A model generated the notes under the pieces. That model made no database searches. It was not told the DNA's origin and saw only the letters and a program-made list of their open reading frames with translations. The position numbers and the translations under genes are program-made. Positions 9,970-22,783 of a stretch of 64,000 bases of DNA are shown here, one piece after another. Position 1 is the stretch's first letter. The number at the start of each line of letters is the position of its first letter. The DNA is from Alphaproteobacteria bacterium (GTDB lineage: Bacteria; Pseudomonadota; Alphaproteobacteria; Acetobacterales; Acetobacteraceae). The DNA is taken from assembly GCA_017307285.1 (NCBI GenBank), contig JAFKFI010000066.1, positions 111,808-175,807 on the forward strand. The letters run 5' to 3'.

Positions 9970-10081
9970 CAATCATCACGGCTAGGATGAGAAGTATCTC
10001 TCATCCTGCCGTGTGACTGGCGTTTCCTCCCTAAACTTGGCCCCTCTACGCGCCAGTAGCGTGGGGGGCCTGTTTCTTGTT
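9970..10081 (+). ncRNA. Candidate trans-acting small RNA (suhB/mmgR-like architecture)
   Basis: This stretch sits in a 267 nt gene-free gap. It contains a 15 bp stem with one bulge (9977-9992 pairing with 9999-10013, 6 nt loop), an unpaired segment TTTCCTCCCTAAACTTG at 10023-10039 that contains an anti-Shine-Dalgarno CCTCC, and a GC-rich terminator hairpin with a T-rich end. This order and the CCTCC-AACTTG motif resemble, from memory, the alphaproteobacterial suhB/mmgR sRNA family. The exact 5' end and promoter are not clear from sequence. The remainder of the gap (9856-9969) shows no gene. Confidence 0.55.
10039..10081 (+). terminator. Rho-independent terminator
   Basis: Left arm 10039-10051 and right arm 10059-10070 form about 12 pairs (one G-U, one bulged T) around a 7 nt loop. 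TGTTTCTTGTT follows. The strongest intrinsic terminator seen in the gap; probably ends the candidate small RNA and possibly read-through from rnj/DUF1467. Confidence 0.65.
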
Positions 10082-10122
10082 AATCAGTTGCCGCATTCGA
10101 GTCACGCGGTTTCGGTCCAACA

Positions 10123-11283
10123 ATGGGCTTTCACGATCAATTTATTGCGTCAGCCCGTTGTGCGGCGCACAATAATACAGGGTTGCTTGGCCTGCTCGGC
10201 AAGAACTCGGCCGCGGCCGTGGGCGTCAGGATCGACGATCTCACTGCTTGCCGCGCTGTATTCGCCGGTTGGGTGTTCCTGTACCACCTCAACCTACATC
10301 TCGACGCTCATAGCTTCGGGCCACTTTCTCCTCTGGTTGAGCGCGGCTATCTCGGGGTAGACGGCTTTTTCGTGCTCTCCGGGCTGGTGCTGGCCTATGC
10401 GCATCCGGGCCTGACCTGCGGCCCGGCCGAGATGGGCCGGTTCTGGGCGAAGCGGCTGCTGCGCCTCTACCCCGTGCATCTGGCGATGATCGGGCTGCTC
10501 GCCGTCATGCTGGCAGCTGGGTTCGCGGCCGGGCTGCCCCCGCGCGATCCGGGCCGGTTCGGCCTCGGTGAACTCGCCCGGCATTTGCTGCTGGTCCACG
10601 GCTGGGGGCTGAGCGGGCGCTGGGCGTGGAATTATCCTTCATGGTCGATCAGCACCGAATGGGCAGGCTATCTCGCTTTTCCGCTGCTGTGGCTCGGGCT
10701 GCGCCGGATGTCGCCGGGTGCGTGCCTCGCGGGCGCCATCGCTATGCTGGGGATGCTGGCGGTGGTCGATATTCGGTCGGGAGCCGTCGGGCTCAACCTG
10801 ACCTATGAGGGCGCGCTCGGCCGGTTTTTTCCCGAGTTCATCGCTGGAATGGCGGCGCTGCGCATTGCCGAGCTGGCCGAGCGGCAGGTGAGCGGTCCAG
10901 CACTCGCGGCGGCGGGGGCTGGTCTGGCGATCTGCGCATTGTGGCTGGCGCGCGACTGGGCTGTGGTGGCGGGATTGTGGCTCGTACTCGCTGGGATGCT
11001 GGTCGCAGTACGGCAGGGCAGGGGGGCGACGCTGGGGCGCATTCCCGGAATGCTGTGGCTCGGGGCCGTGTCCTATTCCTTCTACATGAGCTTCGCCGTG
11101 GTGGAGACCGGGCAGGCGCTGATCTGGCGGCGGCTCGGCCTGGCCCCGGCGGACTGGCCGGTGGCATATGTCGTCGAGACCACCGCGCTGACCTTGGCGC
11201 TGGCGACCCTCGCCTGGCGGTCTGTGGAGCGTCCGGCGTTGCGGCTCGGGCGGCATCTGGCGGTGCGCCGTCCGGCCGTCTAG
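10123..11283 (+). CDS. Acyltransferase 3 family membrane protein (OafA/YrhL-like)
   Basis: Integral membrane O-acyltransferase of the type that acetylates or otherwise acylates surface glycans, lipids or small molecules; the substrate cannot be read from sequence. Recognised by GYLGVDGFFVLSGLVLAYAHP and FWAKRLLRLYPVHLAM, followed by about nine further hydrophobic helices; catalytic His of the family is plausibly in FLYHLNLHL. From the ATG it is 386 aa, but the first ~32 residues are not family-like and a GTG at 10219 may be the true start. It interrupts the usual DUF1467-proS adjacency. Confidence 0.85.
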   Translation: MGFHDQFIASARCAAHNNTGLLGLLGKNSAAAVGVRIDDLTACRAVFAGWVFLYHLNLHLDAHSFGPLSPLVERGYLGVDGFFVLSGLVLAYAHPGLTCGPAEMGRFWAKRLLRLYPVHLAMIGLLAVMLAAGFAAGLPPRDPGRFGLGELARHLLLVHGWGLSGRWAWNYPSWSISTEWAGYLAFPLLWLGLRRMSPGACLAGAIAMLGMLAVVDIRSGAVGLNLTYEGALGRFFPEFIAGMAALRIAELAERQVSGPALAAAGAGLAICALWLARDWAVVAGLWLVLAGMLVAVRQGRGATLGRIPGMLWLGAVSYSFYMSFAVVETGQALIWRRLGLAPADWPVAYVVETTALTLALATLAWRSVERPALRLGRHLAVRRPAV

Positions 11284-11319
11284 GGTCCCGCCGCGACTGA
11301 TCCCAGGGATTGAAGATCG

Positions 11320-12630
11320 ATGCGCCTGTCACACGGCTTCGTGCCCACCTTGAAGGAGACCCCGGCCGAGGCGCAGATCGCCTCGCACCGGCTCATGCTG
11401 CGCGCCGGATTGGTGCGGCAGACCTCGGCGGGCATCTATGCGTGGCTACCGCTCGGCCTACGGGTGCTGCGCAACATCGAGCGCATCGTGCGCGAGGAGC
11501 AGGACGCGGTGGGTGCGCAGGAATTGCTGATGCCCACCATCCAGCCGGCGGAATTGTGGAAGGAGAGCGGGCGTTACGAGGATTACGGCAAGGAGATGCT
11601 CCGCATTCGGGACCGGCATGACCGCGAGATGCTGTACGGCCCGACCAATGAGGAGATGATCACCGACCTGCTGCGCCAGTCTCTGAAGTCGTACCGCGAG
11701 CTGCCGCAGATTCTCTACCACATCCAATGGAAGTTCCGCGACGAGGTGCGCCCGCGTTTCGGCGTGATGCGCGGCCGAGAGTTCCTGATGAAGGACGCCT
11801 ACAGCGTTGATCTCGACTACGCTGGTGCGGTCGTCAGCTATCGCAAGATGATGCTCGCCTACATGCGGACGTTTCAGCGGCTCGGGCTCAAGGCGATTCC
11901 GATGGTGGCGGATACCGGCCCGATCGGCGGCGATCTCAGCCACGAGTTCATCATCCTGGCGCCGACGGGCGAGAGCCAAGTGTATTACGACGCGGCATTC
12001 GAGGAGATCGACTACTCATCGGGCGCGATCAGCCACGAAAGTGCCGAGGATTTGCAACGCTTCTTCGAGCAGATGACCACGCACTATGCCGCAACCGACG
12101 AGAAGCACGATCCGAATGCCTGGGCCGAGGTAGCCACCGAACGGCGGCGCGAAGGGCGCGGTATCGAGGTTGGCCACATCTTCTATTTCGGCACCAAGTA
12201 CAGCGCGCCGATGGGCTTCAAGGTCGCGGGACCGGATGGCAAGCCGGTCGCGCCGGAGATGGGCAGCTACGGTGTCGGCGTGAGCCGGCTGGTTGGCGCC
12301 GTGATCGAGGCGAGCCACGACGCGGACGGCATCATCTGGCCTGATAGCGTAGCGCCGTTCAAAGCGGCACTCCTCAACCTCAAACGCGGCGACGCGGCGT
12401 GCGATCGCATCTGCGAGGAGATCTACGGCAAGCTCGGTGGCGACGTGCTGTACGACGACCGTGAGGATCGCGCGGGGGTGAAGTTCGCAGACGCGGATTT
12501 GATGGGCCATCCGTGGCAGGTGGTCGTCGGACCGCGCGGCGCGGCGGCCGGGAAGGTGGAGTTGAAGCGGCGCGCCACAGGGCAGCGCGAGGAAGTCTCG
12601 ATCGAGGACGCGCTCGCGCGAATCGCCTGA
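11320..12630 (+). CDS. proS: Prolyl-tRNA synthetase, short alphaproteobacterial type
   Basis: Class II aminoacyl-tRNA synthetase charging tRNA-Pro. Motif 2 region ([24 protein letters not shown]) and motif 3 ([13 protein letters not shown]) are clear, and the C-terminal anticodon-binding domain ends the protein. At 436 aa it lacks the large editing insertion of E. coli-type enzymes, as known for alphaproteobacterial ProRS, so mischarged Ala-tRNA-Pro is presumably cleared in trans. A TAGGGT -10-like hexamer lies at 11281-11286 without a convincing -35. Confidence 0.96.
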   Translation: MRLSHGFVPTLKETPAEAQIASHRLMLRAGLVRQTSAGIYAWLPLGLRVLRNIERIVREEQDAVGAQELLMPTIQPAELWKESGRYEDYGKEMLRIRDRHDREMLYGPTNEEMITDLLRQSLKSYRELPQILYHIQWKFRDEVRPRFGVMRGREFLMKDAYSVDLDYAGAVVSYRKMMLAYMRTFQRLGLKAIPMVADTGPIGGDLSHEFIILAPTGESQVYYDAAFEEIDYSSGAISHESAEDLQRFFEQMTTHYAATDEKHDPNAWAEVATERRREGRGIEVGHIFYFGTKYSAPMGFKVAGPDGKPVAPEMGSYGVGVSRLVGAVIEASHDADGIIWPDSVAPFKAALLNLKRGDAACDRICEEIYGKLGGDVLYDDREDRAGVKFADADLMGHPWQVVVGPRGAAAGKVELKRRATGQREEVSIEDALARIA

Positions 12631-12632
12631 GC

Positions 12633-13878
12633 ATGTTCAATGCCTTCGAGCGCGCGGTCGCGGGCCGTTATCTGCGCGCCCGGCGGGGCGAGCGGTTCGT
12701 GTCGGTGATCGCCGGGTTCTCCCTGGTCGGTATCGCGCTCGGCGTCGCCACGTTGATCATCGTGATGAGCGTGATGGGCGGGTTCAAGGTGGACCTGCTG
12801 AACCGCATTCTTGGCTTCAACGGCCATCTCGGCGTGTTCGCCGCGCGCGGGGCGCCGCTGACCAATTACCCAGAGATCGTGCAACGCATCCGCGCGGTGC
12901 CCGGCGTCGTATCGGCAATCCCGGTGGTCGACGGGCAGGTGCTGCTCACCGACAATCGCGGCCAGTCGATGGGCGGCCTGGTGCGCGGCATCGGCGAGCA
13001 TGATTTGAAGAACCTACGCGCGGTCAGCAGCCATATTCTGGCCGGCAGTCTCGACGATTTTCATGGAGAGGATGCCATCGCGGTCGGCGTCGGGCTGGCG
13101 CGGCGCTTCAACCTGACTGTGGGCAGTCCGCTCACGCTGATCTCGCCGCAGGGGGCGGCGACGGCGTTCGGCACGGTGCCGCGCGTGCGGGCTTACAAGG
13201 TGGTCGCGATCTTTCAGGTGGGGATGAACGAATACGACACGAGCTACGTATTCCTGCCGCTCAAGGCCGCGCAAATCTTCTTCCAAAAACCCGATGCGGC
13301 GACGCAGATCGAGGTTTCCGTCGCCGACCCGGAGAACATCTCCTCGATCTATCCCGGTCTACGCGCCGCGCTGCACGGCACCGACACCTATTCGGTGGAT
13401 TGGCAGCAGAGCAACAACAGCTTCTTCGCGGCGGTGCAGGTCGAGCAGAACGTGATGTTCCTCATCCTGACCCTCATCATCCTGGTCGCCGCGTTCAACG
13501 TGATCTCGTCGCTCATCATGATGGTGAAGGACAAGACGCGCGACATCGCGGTGCTCCGTACCTTGGGCGCCGGGCGTGGCTCGGTGATGCGGATTTTCCT
13601 GATGTGCGGTGCCTCGGTCGGCATCACCGGAACGCTGGTTGGGCTGATCCTCGGCGTGGTGTTCTGCCTGAACATCGAGACCATCCAGCGCTGGGTTGAG
13701 GCAGTCACGGGAACCAGTGTGTTCAATCCGGAGGTCTATTACCTTACGCATCTGCCGGCGCGGCTCGACTGGCATGAGGTCGGGCAGGTGGTACTGATGG
13801 CGCTGGTGCTGTCGCTGCTCGCGACGTTGTATCCGAGCTGGCGCGCGGCGCGTACCGATCCCGTCGAGGCGCTGCGGA

Positions 13879-13886
<8 letters not shown>
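12633..13886 (+). CDS. lolC: Lipoprotein-releasing ABC transporter permease (LolC/E family)
   Basis: Inner-membrane permease that extracts outer-membrane lipoproteins and hands them to LolA. Topology fits the MacB/FtsX-type fold: one helix near residues 25-45, a ~210-residue periplasmic domain, then three helices towards the C-terminus ([25 protein letters not shown] and following). The ATG, 2 nt after the proS stop, begins [20 protein letters not shown], typical of the family; the 40-codon upstream extension overlaps proS and is rejected. Only one permease gene is adjacent to lolD, so it may act as a homodimer. Confidence 0.93.
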
Positions 13887-14556
<670 letters not shown>

Positions 14557-14567
14557 CGGCTGGGTGG

Positions 14568-14596
14568 TTGGTCGGACTCGTCCGACGCCCTAGATT
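14568..14596 (+). promoter_or_regulatory. Putative sigma70-type promoter of dnaE
   Basis: TTGGTC (14568-14573), 17 nt spacer, TAGATT (14591-14596). The expected transcription start falls on or beside the dnaE ATG at 14603, and there is no Shine-Dalgarno sequence, so the mRNA may be leaderless. Confidence 0.45.
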
Positions 14597-14602
14597 GACG
14601 TC

Positions 14603-18022
<3,420 letters not shown>

Positions 18023-18039
18023 AAGCTGGTGGTGGCGCG

Positions 18040-18864
18040 TCAGGCTATGGCCAGCGCCCGTCCCGTGCCCTCGATAACACTGTCCCAATCGTCCACTTCA
18101 CGGTTCTCCGGCGCGACCATCACGTGCTGGACGCCGGCTGCTCCGAACGCGGCGAGGCGGGCGCGGAGTTCGCCTTCGTCGCGTCCATTCCAATGCGTGC
18201 GCATCGAGATGGTGAAGCTGGGCTCCGGTCGCGCGTCCCGCAGGCGGCGAACGATCGGCGCGACTTCCTCCGGCGTGTGGCGGCTGCCGTGCCAGCCGTC
18301 GGCGAGGTTGATCGTGCGCTTGAGGGCTGCCTCGGAACTGCCGCCGATCCAGATCGGGATCGGGCTCGCGGGCAGCGGCGTCATCGTCATGTCGGCGATC
18401 TCGGCCGGGATGTATTTGCTCTGGAACGTCACCGGGTCTTGCGTCCAGACCGCGCGCATCATCGCGATGCCCTCGTCCATCCGCCGACCCCGCTCACTGA
18501 ACGGCACCCCCAGCGCGGCGAATTCGGGCTCGAGCCAGCCGACCCCAGCGCCGAGGATCAGCCGGCCTTCCGAGAGATTTTGCAGAGTCGCAAGCTCCTT
18601 GGCTAACGGCAGCGGATGGCGCATCGGCAGCACCAGCACGCTGGTGCCGAGCCGCACCCGCTGCGTTACTGCGGCGGCCCAGGTCAAGGTCAGCACCGGG
18701 TCGTAGAACAGTGGCGAGCGCGGGAATTGCGCGCGCGGCACGATGATGTGCTCGCTGACCCAGACGTCGCTGAGGCCGAGATCCTCGGCCCGCATGGCGA
18801 ATCGGCGGATCAGCGCCGGGCTGGCCTGCTCCCCCGCGTGTGGCAGATGGATACCGAGCTGCAT
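18040..18864 (-). CDS. LLM-class (luciferase-like) oxidoreductase, TIGR03619-like
   Basis: TIM-barrel flavin- or F420-dependent oxidoreductase of the bacterial luciferase superfamily. Recognised by MQLGIHLPHAGEQAS at the N-terminus, then LGTSVLVLPMRHPLPLAKE, and the segment GVGWLEPEFAALGVPFSERG. 274 aa, single domain. The substrate is unknown, and F420 versus FMN use cannot be told from sequence. It converges on dnaE with an 17 nt gap and probably shares a transcript with the upstream NTF2-like gene, whose stop lies 3 nt away. Confidence 0.85.
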   Translation of the reverse strand: MQLGIHLPHAGEQASPALIRRFAMRAEDLGLSDVWVSEHIIVPRAQFPRSPLFYDPVLTLTWAAAVTQRVRLGTSVLVLPMRHPLPLAKELATLQNLSEGRLILGAGVGWLEPEFAALGVPFSERGRRMDEGIAMMRAVWTQDPVTFQSKYIPAEIADMTMTPLPASPIPIWIGGSSEAALKRTINLADGWHGSRHTPEEVAPIVRRLRDARPEPSFTISMRTHWNGRDEGELRARLAAFGAAGVQHVMVAPENREVDDWDSVIEGTGRALAIA

Positions 18865-18867
18865 CGG

Positions 18868-19242
18868 CTATTCGGGAAGCCGCGTGGACTGCCAGGCCAC
18901 CATCTGCCACTGGCCGCCCCGGTTGACATACACATCGGTGAACCGGACGCCGAAGCTCATGGCCTTGCCGCCGGATGTGACGCCGATGCGCGCCTTGCCT
19001 GTCAGGATCACCGTGTCGCCGCAATCCTGTGCTTTCACCTCGGAAGGCTCTACGGCGGTGTAGACGGTCGCACCCGACTCCATCGCGCCGATCAGGCTCT
19101 GCTTGGTGTCGAGCCGTGCCGAGGAGTGCGTGTAGATCAGATCGTCGGCCAGCACCGCCCGCAAGGTCGCGACATCCTTCTCGGCCATCGCGCTCATGCG
19201 CTTGCGATCGAGCTCGATGATCGTCTGTCCGTTTCCAGCCAT
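18868..19242 (-). CDS. NTF2-like / SnoaL-like small protein
   Basis: A 124 aa protein with the cone-shaped NTF2-like fold pattern: N-terminal helix ELDRKRMSAMAEKDVATLRAVLADD, then a strand pair (LIYTHSSARLDTKQ) and C-terminal strands ending RGGQWQMVAWQSTRLPE. This is typical of DUF4440/nuclear transport factor 2 family proteins, whose members are enzymes or ligand binders; the activity here is unknown. A GGGGGAAC ribosome-binding site precedes the ATG. It sits upstream of the LLM gene and divergent from the MFS gene. Confidence 0.82.
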   Translation of the reverse strand: MAGNGQTIIELDRKRMSAMAEKDVATLRAVLADDLIYTHSSARLDTKQSLIGAMESGATVYTAVEPSEVKAQDCGDTVILTGKARIGVTSGGKAMSFGVRFTDVYVNRGGQWQMVAWQSTRLPE

Positions 19243-19383
19243 GTGTTGTTCCCCCGTGATTGCAGGCGCCGGCGCATAGCCGCCTTGTGCAGGGCGCACT
19301 CTCTCGCGCTTTCCGTCGGCTGTCGACCTGGGGCAGAGTTGCACGACGAAACCGGCTCGGGGCGAGCCAGGAGGACTTTGCCG

Positions 19384-20613
19384 ATGCAGCCGGTTGCCGA
19401 TCGGGCGAGAAGCAGATCCATCCTGATCGGCGCCGCCATGATGATGACGGTCGCGATGGGGATGCGACAGTGCCTCGGCCTGTTCATCGGGCCAGTGACG
19501 CACGACCTCGCGCTGACGACCGCCGATTTCACCTTCGCGGTGGCGATCCAGAATATCAGCTGGGGCGCCTCGCAGGCCCTGGTGGGGGCGTTCGCGGACC
19601 GCCGGGGCTCGCGGCCGGTGATGATGGCGGGCGCCCTGGTCTACGCCGTCGGCCTCGCGGTGATGCTGATGGCGAACGGGCTGGTCGCTCTCGCGATCTC
19701 CGGTGCGCTGATCGGCATTGCCTTGTCCTGCACCGCCTCGAGCCTCGCCATGAGCGCCACCGCCCGCGCCGTGCCGGAAAGCCGGCGTAGTGCCACCCTC
19801 GGCTTGGTCTCGGCCGTGGGGTCGCTCGGCACCCTGGTGATCGCGCCGATGGCGCAGGCGACGGTCTCGGGCATGGGCTGGCGCATGGGAATGGCGCTGT
19901 TCGTGGTGCTCACGCTCTCCTTGATGCTGCCCGCCGCCTTCATGGCGGGTGGGGCGGACAAGCTGCCGGCGCGTTCCGGCAGCAATGTGTCGATGAGGGA
20001 GGTGCTCGGGCAGGCATCGCGGCATCGCGGGTTCCTGGTGATGTCCGGGGCCTATTTCGTCTGCGGGCTGCAGCTGGTGTTCCTCACCACGCATCTGCCG
20101 AGCTATCTCGCGCTGTGCGGCATGGACCCGATGCTGAGCGCCGAGGCGCTGGCGACCATCGGCGGGGTCAACTGCATCGGCTCCTGGCTGTTCGGCTGGC
20201 TCGGGGGAAAATTCCCCAAGCACATTCTGCTTGGGCTGCTCTACATCCTTCGCTCAATCGCGCTGTTCGCCTATTTCGTGGTGCCGCCCACGCCCACCAG
20301 CACGCTGGCTTTTGCTGCGGCGATGGGGATGCTGTGGATGGGCGTGATGCCGCTGACCAGCGGCCTGGTCGCCGAGATGTTCGGCACCCGCTACATGGCG
20401 ACCCTGCTCGGTATCTCTTTCATGGTCCACCAGGCCGGCTCGTTCCTGGGCGCCTGGGGCGGCGGTCTGATCTATGACGCGATGGGCTCCTACGACCGCG
20501 CCTGGCAGATTGGCGTCACCGTGGGGGTCATCGCGGGCATGGTACAGATCCTCGCCGGCGGGCCGAGGCGGCGGCGCGACGGCATGGCGCAGCCCGCCTA
20601 CGCCACCGGCTAA
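19384..20613 (+). CDS. MFS transporter (monocarboxylate/oxalate-type)
   Basis: Twelve-helix major facilitator, 409 aa. Helix 1-2 region reads MGMRQCLGLFIGPVTHDLALT and the conserved MFS loop is GAFADRRGSRPVMMAGAL. The overall pattern resembles the OFA/monocarboxylate MFS group, but the substrate is not determinable. The ATG is chosen over a long in-frame upstream extension because AGGAGG lies 10 nt upstream and the extension overlaps the reverse-strand genes. It is divergent from the NTF2-like gene. Confidence 0.88.
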   Translation: MQPVADRARSRSILIGAAMMMTVAMGMRQCLGLFIGPVTHDLALTTADFTFAVAIQNISWGASQALVGAFADRRGSRPVMMAGALVYAVGLAVMLMANGLVALAISGALIGIALSCTASSLAMSATARAVPESRRSATLGLVSAVGSLGTLVIAPMAQATVSGMGWRMGMALFVVLTLSLMLPAAFMAGGADKLPARSGSNVSMREVLGQASRHRGFLVMSGAYFVCGLQLVFLTTHLPSYLALCGMDPMLSAEALATIGGVNCIGSWLFGWLGGKFPKHILLGLLYILRSIALFAYFVVPPTPTSTLAFAAAMGMLWMGVMPLTSGLVAEMFGTRYMATLLGISFMVHQAGSFLGAWGGGLIYDAMGSYDRAWQIGVTVGVIAGMVQILAGGPRRRRDGMAQPAYATG

Positions 20614-20618
20614 GCTCT

Positions 20619-20632
20619 CCCGCTTGCGCGGG
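20619..20632 (+). terminator. Weak hairpin after the MFS gene
   Basis: CCCGC-TTGC-GCGGG hairpin, 5 nt after the MFS stop, followed by ACGTTATTT. Short stem and interrupted T run; possible terminator before the rpsB transcription unit. Confidence 0.35.
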
Positions 20633-20708
20633 ACGTTATTTCCCGCCATATCCCGCGCGCCGGCTCTTGGGAGCCCGGCAATTCACACGCAGGGCGCCTT
20701 TCCCGCTC

Positions 20709-20724
20709 TGGTCCACGTGAAACA
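20709..20724. promoter_or_regulatory. parS-like ParB-binding site in the rpsB leader
   Basis: TGGTCCACGTGAAACA differs from the classical parS 16-mer TGTTTCACGTGAAACA at two positions, and at only one from the common degenerate form TGTTYCACGTGRAACA. It also forms the left arm of a local hairpin (20710-20719 with 20726-20734). It lies about 80 nt before rpsB. It could be a genuine partition site or a leader hairpin that happens to match. Confidence 0.4.
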
Positions 20725-20801
20725 TCACGTGACCGCTCGGGTCCGGTGCCGCGAGGCATGGCCCTGCGGAGGCGCAACCGGACACAGGAAAGCAAACGCC
20801 G

Positions 20802-21590
20802 ATGGCGATGCCTGAATTCACCCTGCGTCAGCTGCTCGAGGCTGGCGTCCATTTTGGCCACCATACCCGCCGCTGGAACCCCAGCATGGCGCCGTTCATT
20901 TTCGGCGTCCGCAACCAGGTCCACATCATCGACCTGCAGCAGACCGTGCCGATGCTGGACCGCGCATTGCGCGCGGTGCGCGACGTGGTCGCCGCCGGCG
21001 GCCGCGTGCTGTTCGTCGGCACCAAGCGGGCGGCGGCCGAGTATGTCGCGGACAGCGCCAAGCGCTGCGGCCAGTACTATGTCAACCACCGCTGGCTCGG
21101 CGGGATGCTGACCAACTGGAAGACCATCACCGGCAGCATCAAGCGGCTGCGCCAGATCGAGGAGATGCTGGCCGGCGACACCCAGGGCCTGACCAAGAAA
21201 GAGGTGCTGGAGATCACCCGCGACCGCGACAAGCTGGAGCGTGCGCTGGGCGGCATCAAGGATATGGGCGGCCTGCCCGACATCCTGTTCATCATCGACA
21301 CCAACAAGGAGAAGCTGGCGGTCGAGGAGGCCAACAAGCTCGGCATCCCGGTGGTCGCGGTGCTCGACAGCAACTCCGACCCGCACGGCGTCACATTCCC
21401 GATCCCCGGCAACGACGATGCGATCCGCGCGATCACCCTCTATTGCGACTTGGTGGCAGGCGCGGTGCTGGACGGGATCAGCGCCGAGCTCGGCGCCTCG
21501 GGCCGCGACATTGGCGCTTCCGAGGATCTGCCGATCGAGGCGATGCCGGATGTGCCGGTCGAAGCGGCGCCTGAGCAGCCGGCCGCCTGA
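20802..21590 (+). CDS. rpsB: 30S ribosomal protein S2
   Basis: Small-subunit ribosomal protein needed for S1 binding. Diagnostic segments: [17 protein letters not shown] at the N-terminus, [18 protein letters not shown], and [17 protein letters not shown]. 262 aa; the last ~30 residues are an acidic, Pro/Ala-rich tail. First gene of the rpsB-tsf-pyrH-frr cluster; a 188 nt leader precedes it. Confidence 0.98.
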   Translation: MAMPEFTLRQLLEAGVHFGHHTRRWNPSMAPFIFGVRNQVHIIDLQQTVPMLDRALRAVRDVVAAGGRVLFVGTKRAAAEYVADSAKRCGQYYVNHRWLGGMLTNWKTITGSIKRLRQIEEMLAGDTQGLTKKEVLEITRDRDKLERALGGIKDMGGLPDILFIIDTNKEKLAVEEANKLGIPVVAVLDSNSDPHGVTFPIPGNDDAIRAITLYCDLVAGAVLDGISAELGASGRDIGASEDLPIEAMPDVPVEAAPEQPAA

Positions 21591-21668
21591 CCGCCCCTAC
21601 GCTACTTCGAGCGGGTCGGGACGCGATCGCGCGCCCGGCCCCATTCCTCCTCTGAGGGAGATGATCCG

Positions 21669-22619
21669 ATGGCCGAGATCACGGCTGCACTGGTGAAGGA
21701 CCTGCGCGAGAAGACCGGCGCGGGCATGATGGACTGCAAGAAGGCGCTCTCCGAGACCGGCGGCGACATCGAGCAGGCGGTGGACTGGCTGCGCAAGAAG
21801 GGGCTTGCGGCGGCGGCCAAGAAGTCGGGCCGGGTGGCCGCGGAGGGGCTGGTCGGCGTCGCCTCCGCTCCGCTCAAGGCGGCGATGGTCGAGGTCAACG
21901 CCGAGACCGACTTCGTGGCGCGCAACGAGACTTTCCAGGCTTTCGTCGAGGCAGCGGCCCATGCCGCGCTCACGGTCGGCGAGGATGTCGAGGCGCTGAA
22001 GGCCGCGCCCTATCCTGACAGCGGCCGTACCATCGGCGAGGAACTTACCCATCTCGTGGCCACCATCGGCGAGAACATGACGATCCGCCGCGCTCGCGTG
22101 CTGAGCGTGAAGAGCGGTGTGGTGGCGACCTATGTGCACAACGCGCTGCGACCGGGCTTGGGCAAGATTGGCGTGCTGGTCGCGGTCGAGGCGCCCGATG
22201 GCGAGGAGGCCGTGCTCACACTCGGCCGTCAGGTCGGGATGCACGTCGCGGCGACGCGGCCCGAGGCGCTGGATGTCGACGCGGTGGACCCGGCGGCGCT
22301 CGAGCGGGAGAAGGCGGTGCTGACCGAGCAGGCACGCGCCTCCGGCAAGCCCGATGCGATCATCGGGAAGATGGTCGAGGGCCGCATCCGCAAATACTAC
22401 GAGGAAGTGGTCCTTCTCGAGCAGGTCTGGGTGCATGACGGGGAGAGTCGGGTGCGGGCGGTGGCAAAGAAAGCCGGCGTCACGCTGACTGGGTTTGCCC
22501 GCTTCCAGCTCGGCGAGGGCATTGACCGGCAGAGTGGCGACTTCGCCGCCGAGGTGGCCGCCGCCGCCGGGGTCAAGCCGGGCGCCGAAACCTCGGACGA
22601 GTCCGGCGCGACCCTCTGA
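21669..22619 (+). CDS. tsf: Elongation factor Ts
   Basis: Guanine nucleotide exchange factor for EF-Tu. The UBA-like N-terminal domain reads [20 protein letters not shown] and the core begins with [14 protein letters not shown], both EF-Ts signatures. 316 aa is usual for the alphaproteobacterial form. A GAGGGAGATGATCCG stretch supplies the ribosome-binding site. Lies 78 nt after rpsB. Confidence 0.98.
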   Translation: MAEITAALVKDLREKTGAGMMDCKKALSETGGDIEQAVDWLRKKGLAAAAKKSGRVAAEGLVGVASAPLKAAMVEVNAETDFVARNETFQAFVEAAAHAALTVGEDVEALKAAPYPDSGRTIGEELTHLVATIGENMTIRRARVLSVKSGVVATYVHNALRPGLGKIGVLVAVEAPDGEEAVLTLGRQVGMHVAATRPEALDVDAVDPAALEREKAVLTEQARASGKPDAIIGKMVEGRIRKYYEEVVLLEQVWVHDGESRVRAVAKKAGVTLTGFARFQLGEGIDRQSGDFAAEVAAAAGVKPGAETSDESGATL

Positions 22620-22633
22620 GGAGGATATCCTTT

Positions 22634-22692
22634 CCGGCTGGAACGTGGTTGTGCGGGGCGGCTCGTTGCATCCCCCGGCTTGTTCCAGCCGG
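22634..22692. repeat. 11 bp inverted repeat between tsf and pyrH
   Basis: CCGGCTGGAAC at 22634-22644 is exactly complementary to GTTCCAGCCGG at 22682-22692, with 37 nt between. Located just after the tsf stop. Could be a terminator or attenuator stem, or a protein-binding site; no T-run follows. Confidence 0.5.
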
Positions 22693-22708
22693 GCCGGACC
22701 ATTAGGGT
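22680..22708 (+). promoter_or_regulatory. Putative promoter of pyrH
   Basis: TTGTTC (22680-22685), 17 nt spacer, TAGGGT (22703-22708). It would give a leader of about 70 nt before the pyrH ATG. The -35 overlaps the right arm of the inverted repeat. Confidence 0.35.
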
Positions 22709-22783
22709 GCGGCCGCCTCTGTCCCAATTAATCGGCGGCAGCGCGGGCCGGTCCGCGCACGAGCGTCAGCAGAATCGGTCCGT

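Noticed and set aside
10013..10360. 115 aa forward ORF in the sRNA region
   Set aside because: Overlaps the terminator hairpin and the acyltransferase start in another frame; composition not protein-like.
18616..19383. Long N-terminal extension of the MFS transporter
   Set aside because: Overlaps the reverse NTF2-like and LLM genes and lacks a family-like sequence; AGGAGG before 19384 marks the real start.
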